Assembly: GCA_903863315.1 (NCBI GenBank)
Contig: CAIPBN010000465.1
Span: forward strand, 1 to 10,349
Direction: 5' to 3'
DNA length: 10,349 nucleotides
From: an uncultured Verrucomicrobiota bacterium
Lineage (GTDB): Bacteria > Verrucomicrobiota > Verrucomicrobiia > Limisphaerales > SXTU01
The translations under genes and the position numbers were made by a program. Position 1 is the stretch's first letter; each line of letters begins with the position of its first letter. This document shows, one piece after another, positions 1-5,362 of this stretch. The notes below the pieces were generated by a model. The model was not told where the DNA came from. It worked only from the letters and a program-made list of their open reading frames with translations, and ran no database searches.

Positions 1-189
1 GGCCTGCTCACGAGCGACACGCCCACCAGCGTCACCCTCCGCGCCGCGCAAGGCGTCGAGGAAACCATCCTCCGCGCGAACCTCGCCAAGCTCACCAGCA
101 GCAGCACCTCCCTCATGCCCAACGAGCTGGAGAAGACGATGACCCGGCAGGAGCTGGCGGACTTGATGGCGTTTCTAAAGGGGCAATGA
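1..189 (+). CDS. PVC-type heme-binding cytochrome, C-terminal end (partial)
   Basis: This is the last 62 codons of a gene that starts outside the window; the frame is open from base 1 and ends at TGA 187-189. The fragment resembles the C-terminus of the putative heme-binding domain found in Planctomycetes and Verrucomicrobia (TIGR02603 type). It has a beta-rich stretch (TSVTLRAAQGVEETILRANL), then SLMPNELE, then a closing helix with ELADLMAFLK. In that family the SLMP(E)GLE segment follows an upstream CxxCH heme site, and its Met is a plausible axial ligand; the CxxCH itself lies outside the window. Such proteins are usually long, exported and often carry N-terminal propeller or dehydrogenase domains, none of which can be seen here. 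The stop overlaps ATG 186 of the next frame (ATGA). The family call rests on this short C-terminal pattern alone. Confidence 0.7.
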   Translation, partial: GLLTSDTPTSVTLRAAQGVEETILRANLAKLTSSSTSLMPNELEKTMTRQELADLMAFLKGQ

Positions 190-1631
190 AACGCAGTAGC
201 AGCCGACCTGAGGAGGCTCCATTCAAGAACCCAAAGACTCAGGGAAGACAAAGATTGGAAACTTGGCTTCGCCTTCATCTTTGCCTTCCCCGAATCTTTG
301 GGTCACTCCTTCCCGAGCCGTCCAACTGTCCGCGCCGTCTTGGACTGCGGCGGGAAGCGAAGCGCCACGCCGCTTTGGCGTCCTGCGAAGCGGTCGTAAC
401 GGGGACACTCTTGTCCCCGATGGCCTGCCGATGCGGGGCTTTGGAGTTAGGGACAGGAGTGTCCCTCTCACAGCACGGTCCGCTATACGGGAGGGAAAAG
501 CGGTGTCGCCGCTGCGCTCTGCCACCGCAGTCCAAGACGCCGTCGCGGATTTGGAAGTGCTTCGCTGTTGTGCTGCTTGGTTTGTCCACCGGGCTTCCCG
601 CTGCTGAGCCAGCATCTGTGATGGCACTGCACGGCTTCACCATGGGTTCCACTTGGTCCGCGAAGTATCGGCCGGCCACGAACACACCACCGTCCCGCGC
701 CGTGGAGCAGGCGCTGCAAGCCCGGCTGGATGGCTTGGAGCAGCAGATGTCCACCTGGCGCGCGGACTCTGCCTTGTCCCGCTTCAACGCGAGCCGCGAC
801 ACGAACTGGTTCGCCGTCCCGCGCGATACGGCGCTCGTCGTGCGAGAGGCGCTGGCGGTGAGCAAGCTGACGGAAGGCGCGTTCGACGTGACGGTGTTCC
901 CGCTAGTGCAGCTCTGGGGCTTTGGGCCGGGTGGGAAGAAGGGCCGTATGCCGACGGACAGCGAAATCGCCGCCGCGCTGAAACGCGTCGGCTGGCAAAA
1001 GTTGGAAGCTCGCCTCGACCCGCCTGCGCTGCGCAAGTCCCAAGTGGACGTGGCCGTGGACTTGTCCGCCCTGTGCCCCGGCTACGCGAGCGACTGCCTC
1101 GGCGAACTACTCGAAGCTCACGACGTCCGTGACTACCTCGTGGAAGTTGGCGGCGAGTTTCGCGCGCGGGGCAATGGTGCGCTCGGCCTCGGCTGGCGCG
1201 TGGGCGTGGAGCGTCCGTCAGCCCGTGCCGGCGATTTGCAATCGCCGCTAGCAGTGCCCGGTCGCGCCACGGACGGCGGCTACAAGCCGCCGGCACCTTC
1301 GCTCGCCGCCACGGTCACGCTCACGAACCAGTCGCTCGCCACCTCCGGTGACTACCGCAACTTCTTCACGGCCGCTGGCCGTCGCTTCTCCCACCACCTC
1401 GACCCGCGCACCGGGCGGCCAATGGAGTCCACTATTGCCTCCGTCAGCGTTGTGCATGCCTCCACGGCGCGCGCGGATGCGTTGGGCACCGGGCTGACGG
1501 TGCTGGGTTATGAGCGCGCGTGGGCACTGGCACAGCGCGAGAAACTGGGCGTGCTGTTCATCTTGCGCGACGGTGAGCGCCTCACACAGCGGGCGACCGA
1601 GTGGTGGCCGCAGGACGTGAAGAAGGATTAA
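186..1631 (+). CDS. apbE: FAD:protein FMN transferase (ApbE family), start uncertain
   Basis: ApbE enzymes use FAD to attach FMN covalently to a Thr/Ser of target proteins, usually outside the cytoplasmic membrane. The motifs, numbered from ATG 186, are MGSTW (153-157), STWRADSALSRFN (189-201), FDVTVFPLVQLWGFG (233-247), VDLSALCPGYASD (291-303), VEVGGEFRARG (319-329), LATSGDYRNFF (384-394), HHLDPRTGRP (403-412) and ADALGT (430-435), whose Asp and Thr belong to the metal site. Homology begins near residue 148. A signal-peptide-like core (FAVVLLGLSTGLPAAEPA, 126-143) precedes it. ATG 186 overlaps the preceding stop but gives about 120 residues of repeat-derived sequence; ATG 420 lies inside a repeat; ATG 621 would lose the signal peptide. 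The true start is therefore unresolved. Residues about 345-375 are an insert encoded by two hairpins. The usual Lys or Glu before GY is Pro298. No flavinylation target lies in the window. Confidence 0.85.
   Translation: MKRSSSRPEEAPFKNPKTQGRQRLETWLRLHLCLPRIFGSLLPEPSNCPRRLGLRREAKRHAALASCEAVVTGTLLSPMACRCGALELGTGVSLSQHGPLYGREKRCRRCALPPQSKTPSRIWKCFAVVLLGLSTGLPAAEPASVMALHGFTMGSTWSAKYRPATNTPPSRAVEQALQARLDGLEQQMSTWRADSALSRFNASRDTNWFAVPRDTALVVREALAVSKLTEGAFDVTVFPLVQLWGFGPGGKKGRMPTDSEIAAALKRVGWQKLEARLDPPALRKSQVDVAVDLSALCPGYASDCLGELLEAHDVRDYLVEVGGEFRARGNGALGLGWRVGVERPSARAGDLQSPLAVPGRATDGGYKPPAPSLAATVTLTNQSLATSGDYRNFFTAAGRRFSHHLDPRTGRPMESTIASVSVVHASTARADALGTGLTVLGYERAWALAQREKLGVLFILRDGERLTQRATEWWPQDVKKD
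201..218. repeat. Weak palindrome, possible dispersed-repeat fragment
   Basis: Bases 201-207 (agccgac) and 212-218 (ggaggct) form a degenerate inverted repeat, with 5 of 7 positions complementary around a 4-nt loop. The stretch sits just after the cytochrome stop and before two much stronger palindromes. From memory it looks like an eroded copy of a dispersed repeat of the form AGCCGAC-n4-GTCGGCT in Verrucomicrobiota, but there is no second copy in this window, so the call is tentative. Confidence 0.25.
229..303. repeat. 27-bp-stem hairpin, fully pairable on the minus strand
   Basis: The arms are 229-255 and 277-303, with a 21-nt loop at 256-276. The left arm begins acccaaaga and the right arm ends tctttgggt. 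Of 27 positions, 24 are Watson-Crick. The other three (238/294, 241/291, 248/284) are C-A or A-C on the plus strand, which become G-U or U-G in a minus-strand RNA. A minus-strand transcript could therefore pair along all 27 bp. It lies between the cytochrome stop and the recognisable part of apbE, inside the open apbE frame. It may be an interspersed repeat or a structured antisense RNA; no promoter was identified. Confidence 0.6.
333..542. repeat. 210-bp nested imperfect palindrome (MITE- or BIME-like)
   Basis: The outer arms share a perfect 15-bp inverted match (336-350 cgtcttggactgcgg against 525-539). Going inward, the arms stay collinear with small gaps: an aagcg...gccgcttt block (about 354-375 against 497-517), an agcgg block (389-393 against 480-485) and an inner gggacactc-t/c-tgtccc block (402-416 against 449-465). 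It therefore looks like two inverted copies of one composite repeat rather than a simple terminator. No transposase gene, terminal target duplication or second copy was seen in the window. The right end touches the coding region for the apbE signal peptide, so insertion probably altered the 5' end of that gene. Confidence 0.7.
1229..1292. repeat. Two perfect hairpins inserted in frame within apbE
   Basis: Hairpin one has arms 1229-1236 (cggcgatt) and 1240-1247 (aatcgccg) with loop tgc. Hairpin two has arms 1274-1281 (cggcggct) and 1285-1292 (agccgccg) with loop aca. Both have 8-bp perfect arms and 3-nt loops, and they lie 26 nt apart. They encode the low-complexity segment GDLQSPLAVPGRATDGGYKP, which interrupts the usual ApbE path from WRVGVERP to VTLTNQSLATSG. 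This looks like a palindromic repeat pair captured by the gene while keeping the reading frame. Confidence 0.65.
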
Positions 1632-1705
1632 CCGCGAAAGGGCGCAGAGAGCGCAAAGGAGACCAGTCTTCTCCCTCTCTATATTTCCATTGCGCCCTTT
1701 CGCGG
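1632..1705. repeat. 15-bp perfect inverted repeat with 9-nt tandem units
   Basis: Bases 1632-1646 (ccgcgaaagggcgca) are perfectly complementary to 1691-1705, with a 44-nt loop. The left arm runs into imperfect 9-mers: cgcgaaagg (1633-1641), gcgcagaga (1642-1650) and gcgcaaagg (1651-1659). It starts directly after the apbE stop and lies upstream of the nuclease gene. It may stall or terminate transcription, but there is no T-tract, and the tandem 9-mer pattern suggests an interspersed repeat. Confidence 0.6.
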
Positions 1706-1753
1706 CCGAACTCTCCGGTTGCCAGCCTCGCGGGGCTTGCTCACTCTCCCGCT

Positions 1754-2827
1754 GTGAAAACCCGTTTCCTTGCCTTGCTGTTGCTTGCCTTGGCCGCGCT
1801 CCAGCCCCTTCACGCGTGGGATTACGAGGGCCATCGCACGGTGAACCTGCTGGCGCTTGCCTCCTTGCCCGCAGACTTTCCCGCCGCCTTGCGCGACGCC
1901 GCAGCGCAGGAGCGCGTCGCCTTTCTGGCCGGTGAGCCGGACCGCTGGCGCAACACGCCCGACCGGCCGCTGCGGCACTTCAACGGACTGGACCATTACT
2001 TCGACATGGAATACCTGGCCGACTACTACGCGATGTCGGTGGCGACCCTCAGCCCGTTCCGCTACGAGTTCACCGCGCAGATGGCGGTGGTGCGTGCGAA
2101 GTCTCCGGAGAAGTTCCCCGCCGACGAGAAGGACAACGACCGCATCAAATACCTGCCCGGCTTCCTTCCGTGGGCCATCGTCGAGAACTACGCGAAGCTC
2201 AAGTCCGGCTTCAGCTACCTGAAAGTTTACGAGGAGATGGGCACGCCGGAGGAAGTGGCCGAGGCGCGCAGGAATATCCTCTACGTCATGGGCACGATGG
2301 GCCACTACGTGGGCGATGCCACGCAGCCGCTGCACACGACGAAGCACTTCAACGGCTGGGTGGGCGAGAACCCCAAGGGTTACGGCACGAACAAGACGTT
2401 CCACGCATGGATTGATGGAGGTTACCTGCGCAAGGTCGGCGGGCTGAAGGACGCTGAGCTGCGCGCGAAGCTCCGCCCCGCCGTCCCGCTCGCGCTCGAC
2501 GGCGCGCCCGTGCGCGATGCGGAGGAGGTCTTCAAGGTCGTGATGAGCTTCCTCGCCGAGCAACACAAGTTGGTGGAGCCGCTCTACGAGATGAACAAGG
2601 ACGGCCGCCTCTCCGGCAACGGCGACAAGGGCATGGAGGGTTTCCCCGTGCTGGGCAAGCAAATCAGCCTTGCCGCGCAGATGCTGGGCGACCTGTGGCT
2701 GACTGCTTATCAGAACGCGCCCGTGGACAACTTCCTCAAGAACCAGCTCGCCACGCGCAAGCTCCAGGCCGAGGCGAAGGATGGCAAGACTGGGGAGAAG
2801 CCCAAGAGCACGAAGAAAAAGAAGTGA
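1754..2827 (+). CDS. Exported S1/P1-type zinc-dependent nuclease
   Basis: S1/P1 nucleases cleave single-stranded nucleic acids and often 3'-nucleotides, using a three-zinc centre; bacterial members are secreted or periplasmic. GTG 1754 is chosen because it gives a clean signal peptide (VKTRFLALLLLALAALQPLHA) whose cleavage leaves Trp22 as the mature N-terminus, and the family needs an N-terminal Trp to bind zinc. Candidate ligands match family spacing: W22-x4-H27, D63, H81, H184-x3-D188-x5-H194 (MGHYVGDATQPLH) and H217-x3-D221. The product is 357 residues, slightly longer than typical, and ends in a Lys-rich tail (KPKSTKKKK). No good Shine-Dalgarno sequence is seen. The stop overlaps the cutA start (GTGA), so the two are probably co-translated. 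A phospholipase C-like relative is the main alternative. The fold and metal site are well supported, the substrate is not. Confidence 0.88.
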   Translation: MKTRFLALLLLALAALQPLHAWDYEGHRTVNLLALASLPADFPAALRDAAAQERVAFLAGEPDRWRNTPDRPLRHFNGLDHYFDMEYLADYYAMSVATLSPFRYEFTAQMAVVRAKSPEKFPADEKDNDRIKYLPGFLPWAIVENYAKLKSGFSYLKVYEEMGTPEEVAEARRNILYVMGTMGHYVGDATQPLHTTKHFNGWVGENPKGYGTNKTFHAWIDGGYLRKVGGLKDAELRAKLRPAVPLALDGAPVRDAEEVFKVVMSFLAEQHKLVEPLYEMNKDGRLSGNGDKGMEGFPVLGKQISLAAQMLGDLWLTAYQNAPVDNFLKNQLATRKLQAEAKDGKTGEKPKSTKKKK

Positions 2828-3150
2828 AACGCGCCGCGACCTTCCGCCTTGTGCTTGTCACCGCGCCGGACTTGAAGACGGCCCGCGCGCTGGCGAAGGC
2901 GGCGTTGACTGCGAGGCTGGTCGCCTGCGCGAACCTCGTGCCCAAGGTTGAGTCGCACTACTGGTGGCAGGGGAAACTGGAGGCGAGCGCCGAGGTGCTC
3001 ATCGTTTTCAAGACCACGCGGGCGAGGCTGGCGGCGTTGGAGCAGCTCGTCGTGGCACAGCATCCCTACGACACGCCGGAGTTCATCGCGCTGCCGTTGG
3101 CGGAGGGAAATGCGAAGTATCTCGCGTGGCTGGCGGGGAGCGTCGGCTAG
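2824..3150 (+). CDS. cutA: CutA1-type divalent-cation tolerance protein
   Basis: CutA is a small, very stable cytoplasmic trimer with a PII-like ferredoxin fold, linked genetically to copper and divalent-cation tolerance; its biochemical role is unsettled. The 108-residue product has the family signature in order: LVTAPDLKTARALAKAAL (10-28), RLVACANLVP (31-40) with Cys35, VESHYWWQGKLE (42-53), EVLIVFKTT (57-65) and HPYDTPEFIALPL (80-92), then a C-terminal KYLAWL. The length is normal for the family. GTG 2824 was chosen because it overlaps the nuclease stop by 4 nt, gives the expected length, and leaves only a short lead before the first beta strand. The upstream sequence is purine-rich (aagaaaaagaa) but not a classical ribosome site. 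The overlap suggests translation coupled to the nuclease gene. Confidence 0.93.
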   Translation: MKRAATFRLVLVTAPDLKTARALAKAALTARLVACANLVPKVESHYWWQGKLEASAEVLIVFKTTRARLAALEQLVVAQHPYDTPEFIALPLAEGNAKYLAWLAGSVG

Positions 3151-3160
3151 CCAGTTGACA

Positions 3161-3242
3161 GGTAGGGCGCGCTGTCCTCAGCGCGCCGAAAATCCGCAGC
3201 GCTTGGGCGGCCGACGGCGGGGTGAGGACACCCCGCCTTACC
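3161..3242. repeat. Inverted pair of 27-nt palindromic units between convergent genes
   Basis: The left unit (3161-3187) and the reverse complement of the right unit (3216-3242) match at 22 of 27 positions. Each forms a 9-bp stem closed by the same loop, tcct when read in unit orientation: left ggcgcgctg/cagcgcgcc, right (plus strand) ggcggggtg/caccccgcc. Four of the five differences are paired changes that swap C-G for G-C and keep the stem. Both units begin ggta(g/a)ggcg at their outer ends. This is the layout of a REP/BIME-type element. Lying between the end of cutA and the opposing sufT gene, it may also act as a bidirectional transcription stop. Confidence 0.7.
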
Positions 3243-3249
3243 AGCGAAA

Positions 3250-3270
3250 GATTTCAGGCGCGCTGAAATC
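3250..3270 (-). terminator. Hairpin at the end of sufT, possible terminator
   Basis: Bases 3250-3257 (gatttcag) pair with 3263-3270 (ctgaaatc) around gcgcg. In the minus direction the stem begins within the sufT stop codon and is followed by TTTCGC, a poor U-tract. It could end the minus-strand transcript together with the adjacent palindromic pair, but it is not a classical strong terminator. Confidence 0.4.
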
Positions 3271-3808
3271 AGCCCAGGCCCAGAATCTTCCGGCCTTCCG
3301 CCGAGATCATGGACTGGTGCCACGGCGGGTCCCAGACGACTTCCACACTCGCGTCCTCGACTCCGTTCAAGGCGATGATCTTTTGTTGCGCGTCGCGGGC
3401 GATGGTTGGTCCCATGCCGCAGCCGGGCGCGGTGAGCGTCATCTTCACGAAAACCTTTTGGCCCCCCGTTGGCAGCGGTTCGAGGCCCATGTCATACACG
3501 AGGCCGAGGTCCACGATGTTGACGGGGATTTCCGGGTCGAAGCAGGTCTTGAGCACGGACCACACGGCCTGCTCGGATACGGTTTGCGGGGCCGGGGCGC
3601 TGGTCGCGGGTTCGGGCGTCAGGCCCAGCGCGTCGGCGTCCTTGCCCGAGATGCGGAACAGTCCGCCCATGCTGTGGACGGTGTAGGTGCCGCCGAGAGT
3701 TTGCACGATGTCCACGGGCGTCGCCGCTTTCAACGTGACCTCGGTGCCGACGGGAATCTGGATGGCCGCGCAATCGCGGGAGAGTTTGACGGTGGTGCCT
3801 GCGCTCAT
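3269..3808 (-). CDS. sufT: Fe-S cluster assembly factor SufT (long form, MIP18/DUF59)
   Basis: SufT proteins are cytoplasmic accessory factors for maturing or repairing Fe-S proteins, and belong to the MIP18/DUF59 family. The 179-residue product matches the long SufT form. An N-terminal extension of about 80 residues has TEVTLKAATPVDIVQTLGGT (22-41) and HSMGGLFRISGKDADALG (45-62). A MIP18 domain follows, with DPEIPVNIVDLGLVYD (91-106), MTLTAPGCGMGP (123-134) holding the conserved Cys130, and VEVVWDPPWHQSMIS (155-169). ATG 3808 was chosen because it gives the usual length and start of the extension; the frame remains open upstream, but that part overlaps the end of the DUF1501 gene and has no family resemblance. 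It follows the DUF1501 gene after a 79-bp gap in which I see no clear promoter. No other suf genes are in the window. Confidence 0.92.
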   Translation of the reverse strand: MSAGTTVKLSRDCAAIQIPVGTEVTLKAATPVDIVQTLGGTYTVHSMGGLFRISGKDADALGLTPEPATSAPAPQTVSEQAVWSVLKTCFDPEIPVNIVDLGLVYDMGLEPLPTGGQKVFVKMTLTAPGCGMGPTIARDAQQKIIALNGVEDASVEVVWDPPWHQSMISAEGRKILGLG

Positions 3809-3887
3809 GGCGGGAATATGGCGGGCGGAGGGACTGACTCCAAGCTCCAACTCAAGCGTGCTGGCGGCTGCCTCCGCCAAAGTTTGG

Positions 3888-5351
3888 TTAAGCCAGCACC
3901 GCCTGAATGACGTGCCCATGCACATCGGTGAGCCGGCGCTCGATGCCGTTGTGGTAGAAGCTGAGGCGCTCGTGATCCAAGCCGAGCAGGTCGAGGATGG
4001 TGGCGTGGAAGTCGTAAACGGTGGCGATGTTCTCGACGGCCTTGTAGCCGAACTCATCCGTGGCGCCGTAGCTGAAGCCGTGCTTCACCCCGGCCCCGGC
4101 CAGCCACGCGGTGAAGCCGTTCGGGTTGTGGTCGCGGCCACTCGCGCCCTTTTGAAAAGTGGGCATGCGGCCGAACTCGGTGCACCAGACGACCAGAGTG
4201 TCTTCGAGGAGGCCACGTTGCTTGAGGTCGGCGAGCAACGCGGCGGTGGGCTGGTCCATGACTTCGCCGTGTTTGAGATATTGCGGCTGGAGTGACTTGT
4301 GGCCGTCCCAATTGCTCACGCCCTCGCCGCCGGTTTGATAGGCCCCGTTGAAGAGCTGCACGAAGCGGACGCCCTTCTCCACCAGCCGGCGCGCGAGGAT
4401 GCAGTTGCGGGCGTAGGCGGCCTTGAGGTCCTTCACCGGATTGCCAGCCTGATCAGCGCCATACAGTTTCAAAACGTGCGCGGGCTCGGAGGAAATGTCC
4501 GCGACCTCGGGGACGGAGAGCTGCATCCGCGCCGCGAGCTCGTAGCTGGAAATGCGCGCGGCGAGTTCGGAATCGCCGGGGAAACGTTCTAGGTGATGGC
4601 GGTTTAACACGCCGATGAAGTCGCGCGTGGCCCGGTCCGTGGCGGCCGAGAAGGCGGCGGGGCGGGCGAGGTTGCGCAGCGGCTGCGTGGCATTGAAATC
4701 CGTGCCCTGGAAAGCGGCGGGCAGAAAGCCGGGGCCCCAGAAATTGCCAGCGGATTGCGGCGCACCGCGTGGGTCCGGGATGGCCACATAGGCGGGCAGC
4801 GTGTCGTTTTCGCTGCCGAGCGCGTAGCTCGTCCACGCGCCCATGCTGGGGAAGCCATCGAGCGTGTAGCCCGTCGCCATGAAGTTCTCGCCGGGGCCGT
4901 GGGTGTTGGTTTTGCCGGTGAGCGAATGGATGAAGCACATTTCGTCCGCCAGCGCACCGAGGTGCGGGACGAGGTCGGAAACCATTTTGCCGGACTGACC
5001 GCGCGGACGGAACGCCCACGGGCTTTGGTTCAAGTTGCCCTGCGCGCCCTGAAACGTGACCAGTCCCTCCGCGCCGGGCATGGGTTGGCCGTGGCGTTTG
5101 ATCAGCTCGGGTTTGTAATCAAACGTGTCCACCTGGCTTACCGCGCCGGAGCAAAAAATCATGAGCACCCGCTTGGCCCGCGCCGGGAAGTGCGTGGCGC
5201 GCGGGGCATTCGGATTGGCGGGATTGACCTGCGGACGAATCGGCCCGGCGGCTGCGTGCGCGTCGCGGGCGAGCATTTGCGCGAGGGCGATGCCACCGAG
5301 CCCGGTGGCGGTGTGGGCGAGGAAGTTGCGGCGATTGAGCAAGGGATGCAT
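3888..5351 (-). CDS. DUF1501 family Tat-exported protein
   Basis: DUF1501 proteins are abundant in Planctomycetota and Verrucomicrobiota, are distantly related to the alkaline phosphatase/sulfatase fold, and are usually encoded beside a DUF1549/DUF1553 cytochrome; their reaction is unknown. The 487-residue product starts with a twin-arginine signal (RRNFLA, residues 7-12, then a hydrophobic stretch to AHAAA). Family segments follow: VLMIFCSGAVSQVDTFDYKP (62-81), IHSLTGKTNTHGPGENFMATG (141-161), GFPSMGAW (166-173), GVSNWDGH (344-351), CTEFGRMP (390-397), GRDHNPNGF (405-413) and DEFGYKAVE (432-440). Length and order are normal for the family. The start lies 9 bp beyond the stop of the upstream cytochrome gene, with AAAGG 6 nt before ATG, so the two are almost surely one operon. 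Folded export through Tat suggests a metal or cofactor site, by inference. Confidence 0.92.
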   Translation of the reverse strand: MHPLLNRRNFLAHTATGLGGIALAQMLARDAHAAAGPIRPQVNPANPNAPRATHFPARAKRVLMIFCSGAVSQVDTFDYKPELIKRHGQPMPGAEGLVTFQGAQGNLNQSPWAFRPRGQSGKMVSDLVPHLGALADEMCFIHSLTGKTNTHGPGENFMATGYTLDGFPSMGAWTSYALGSENDTLPAYVAIPDPRGAPQSAGNFWGPGFLPAAFQGTDFNATQPLRNLARPAAFSAATDRATRDFIGVLNRHHLERFPGDSELAARISSYELAARMQLSVPEVADISSEPAHVLKLYGADQAGNPVKDLKAAYARNCILARRLVEKGVRFVQLFNGAYQTGGEGVSNWDGHKSLQPQYLKHGEVMDQPTAALLADLKQRGLLEDTLVVWCTEFGRMPTFQKGASGRDHNPNGFTAWLAGAGVKHGFSYGATDEFGYKAVENIATVYDFHATILDLLGLDHERLSFYHNGIERRLTDVHGHVIQAVLA

Positions 5352-5357
5352 GGCGTG

Positions 5358-5362
5358 CCTTT
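5358..5362 (-). promoter_or_regulatory. Ribosome-binding site of the DUF1501 gene overlapping the upstream stop
   Basis: On the minus strand the cytochrome gene ends in TAA and runs straight into AAGG (TAAAGG), 6 nt before the DUF1501 ATG. The stop codon is thus part of the Shine-Dalgarno sequence, a layout that favours translational coupling. It is the clearest ribosome-binding site in the window and supports the start at 5351. Confidence 0.6.

Noticed and set aside
333..542. CRISPR array or direct-repeat array
   Set aside because: The repeats are inverted and nested, not regularly spaced direct repeats, and there are no cas genes.
275..1036. Long minus-strand open frame (253 codons) antisense to apbE
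   Set aside because: It is Ser/Arg-rich with no recognisable motif, and overlaps a gene with clear ApbE motifs; a shadow of GC-rich codon use.
1601..1753. Upstream extension of the nuclease frame to ATG 1601
   Set aside because: It overlaps the end of apbE and the 1632-1705 repeat; GTG 1754 gives a clean signal peptide and the required mature Trp.
1679..2662. Minus-strand open frame of 327 codons
   Set aside because: It mirrors the S1/P1 nuclease gene, is rich in His/Val/Arg/Leu, and has no domain pattern; the plus-strand gene has a complete metal site.
2948..3910. Plus-strand open frame of 320 codons
   Set aside because: It runs across cutA, the palindromic pair and the antisense of sufT with Arg-rich, motif-free sequence.
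3809..4057. Upstream extension of the sufT frame
   Set aside because: It overlaps the DUF1501 C-terminus and is Ser/Thr-rich with no SufT resemblance; ATG 3808 gives the usual length.
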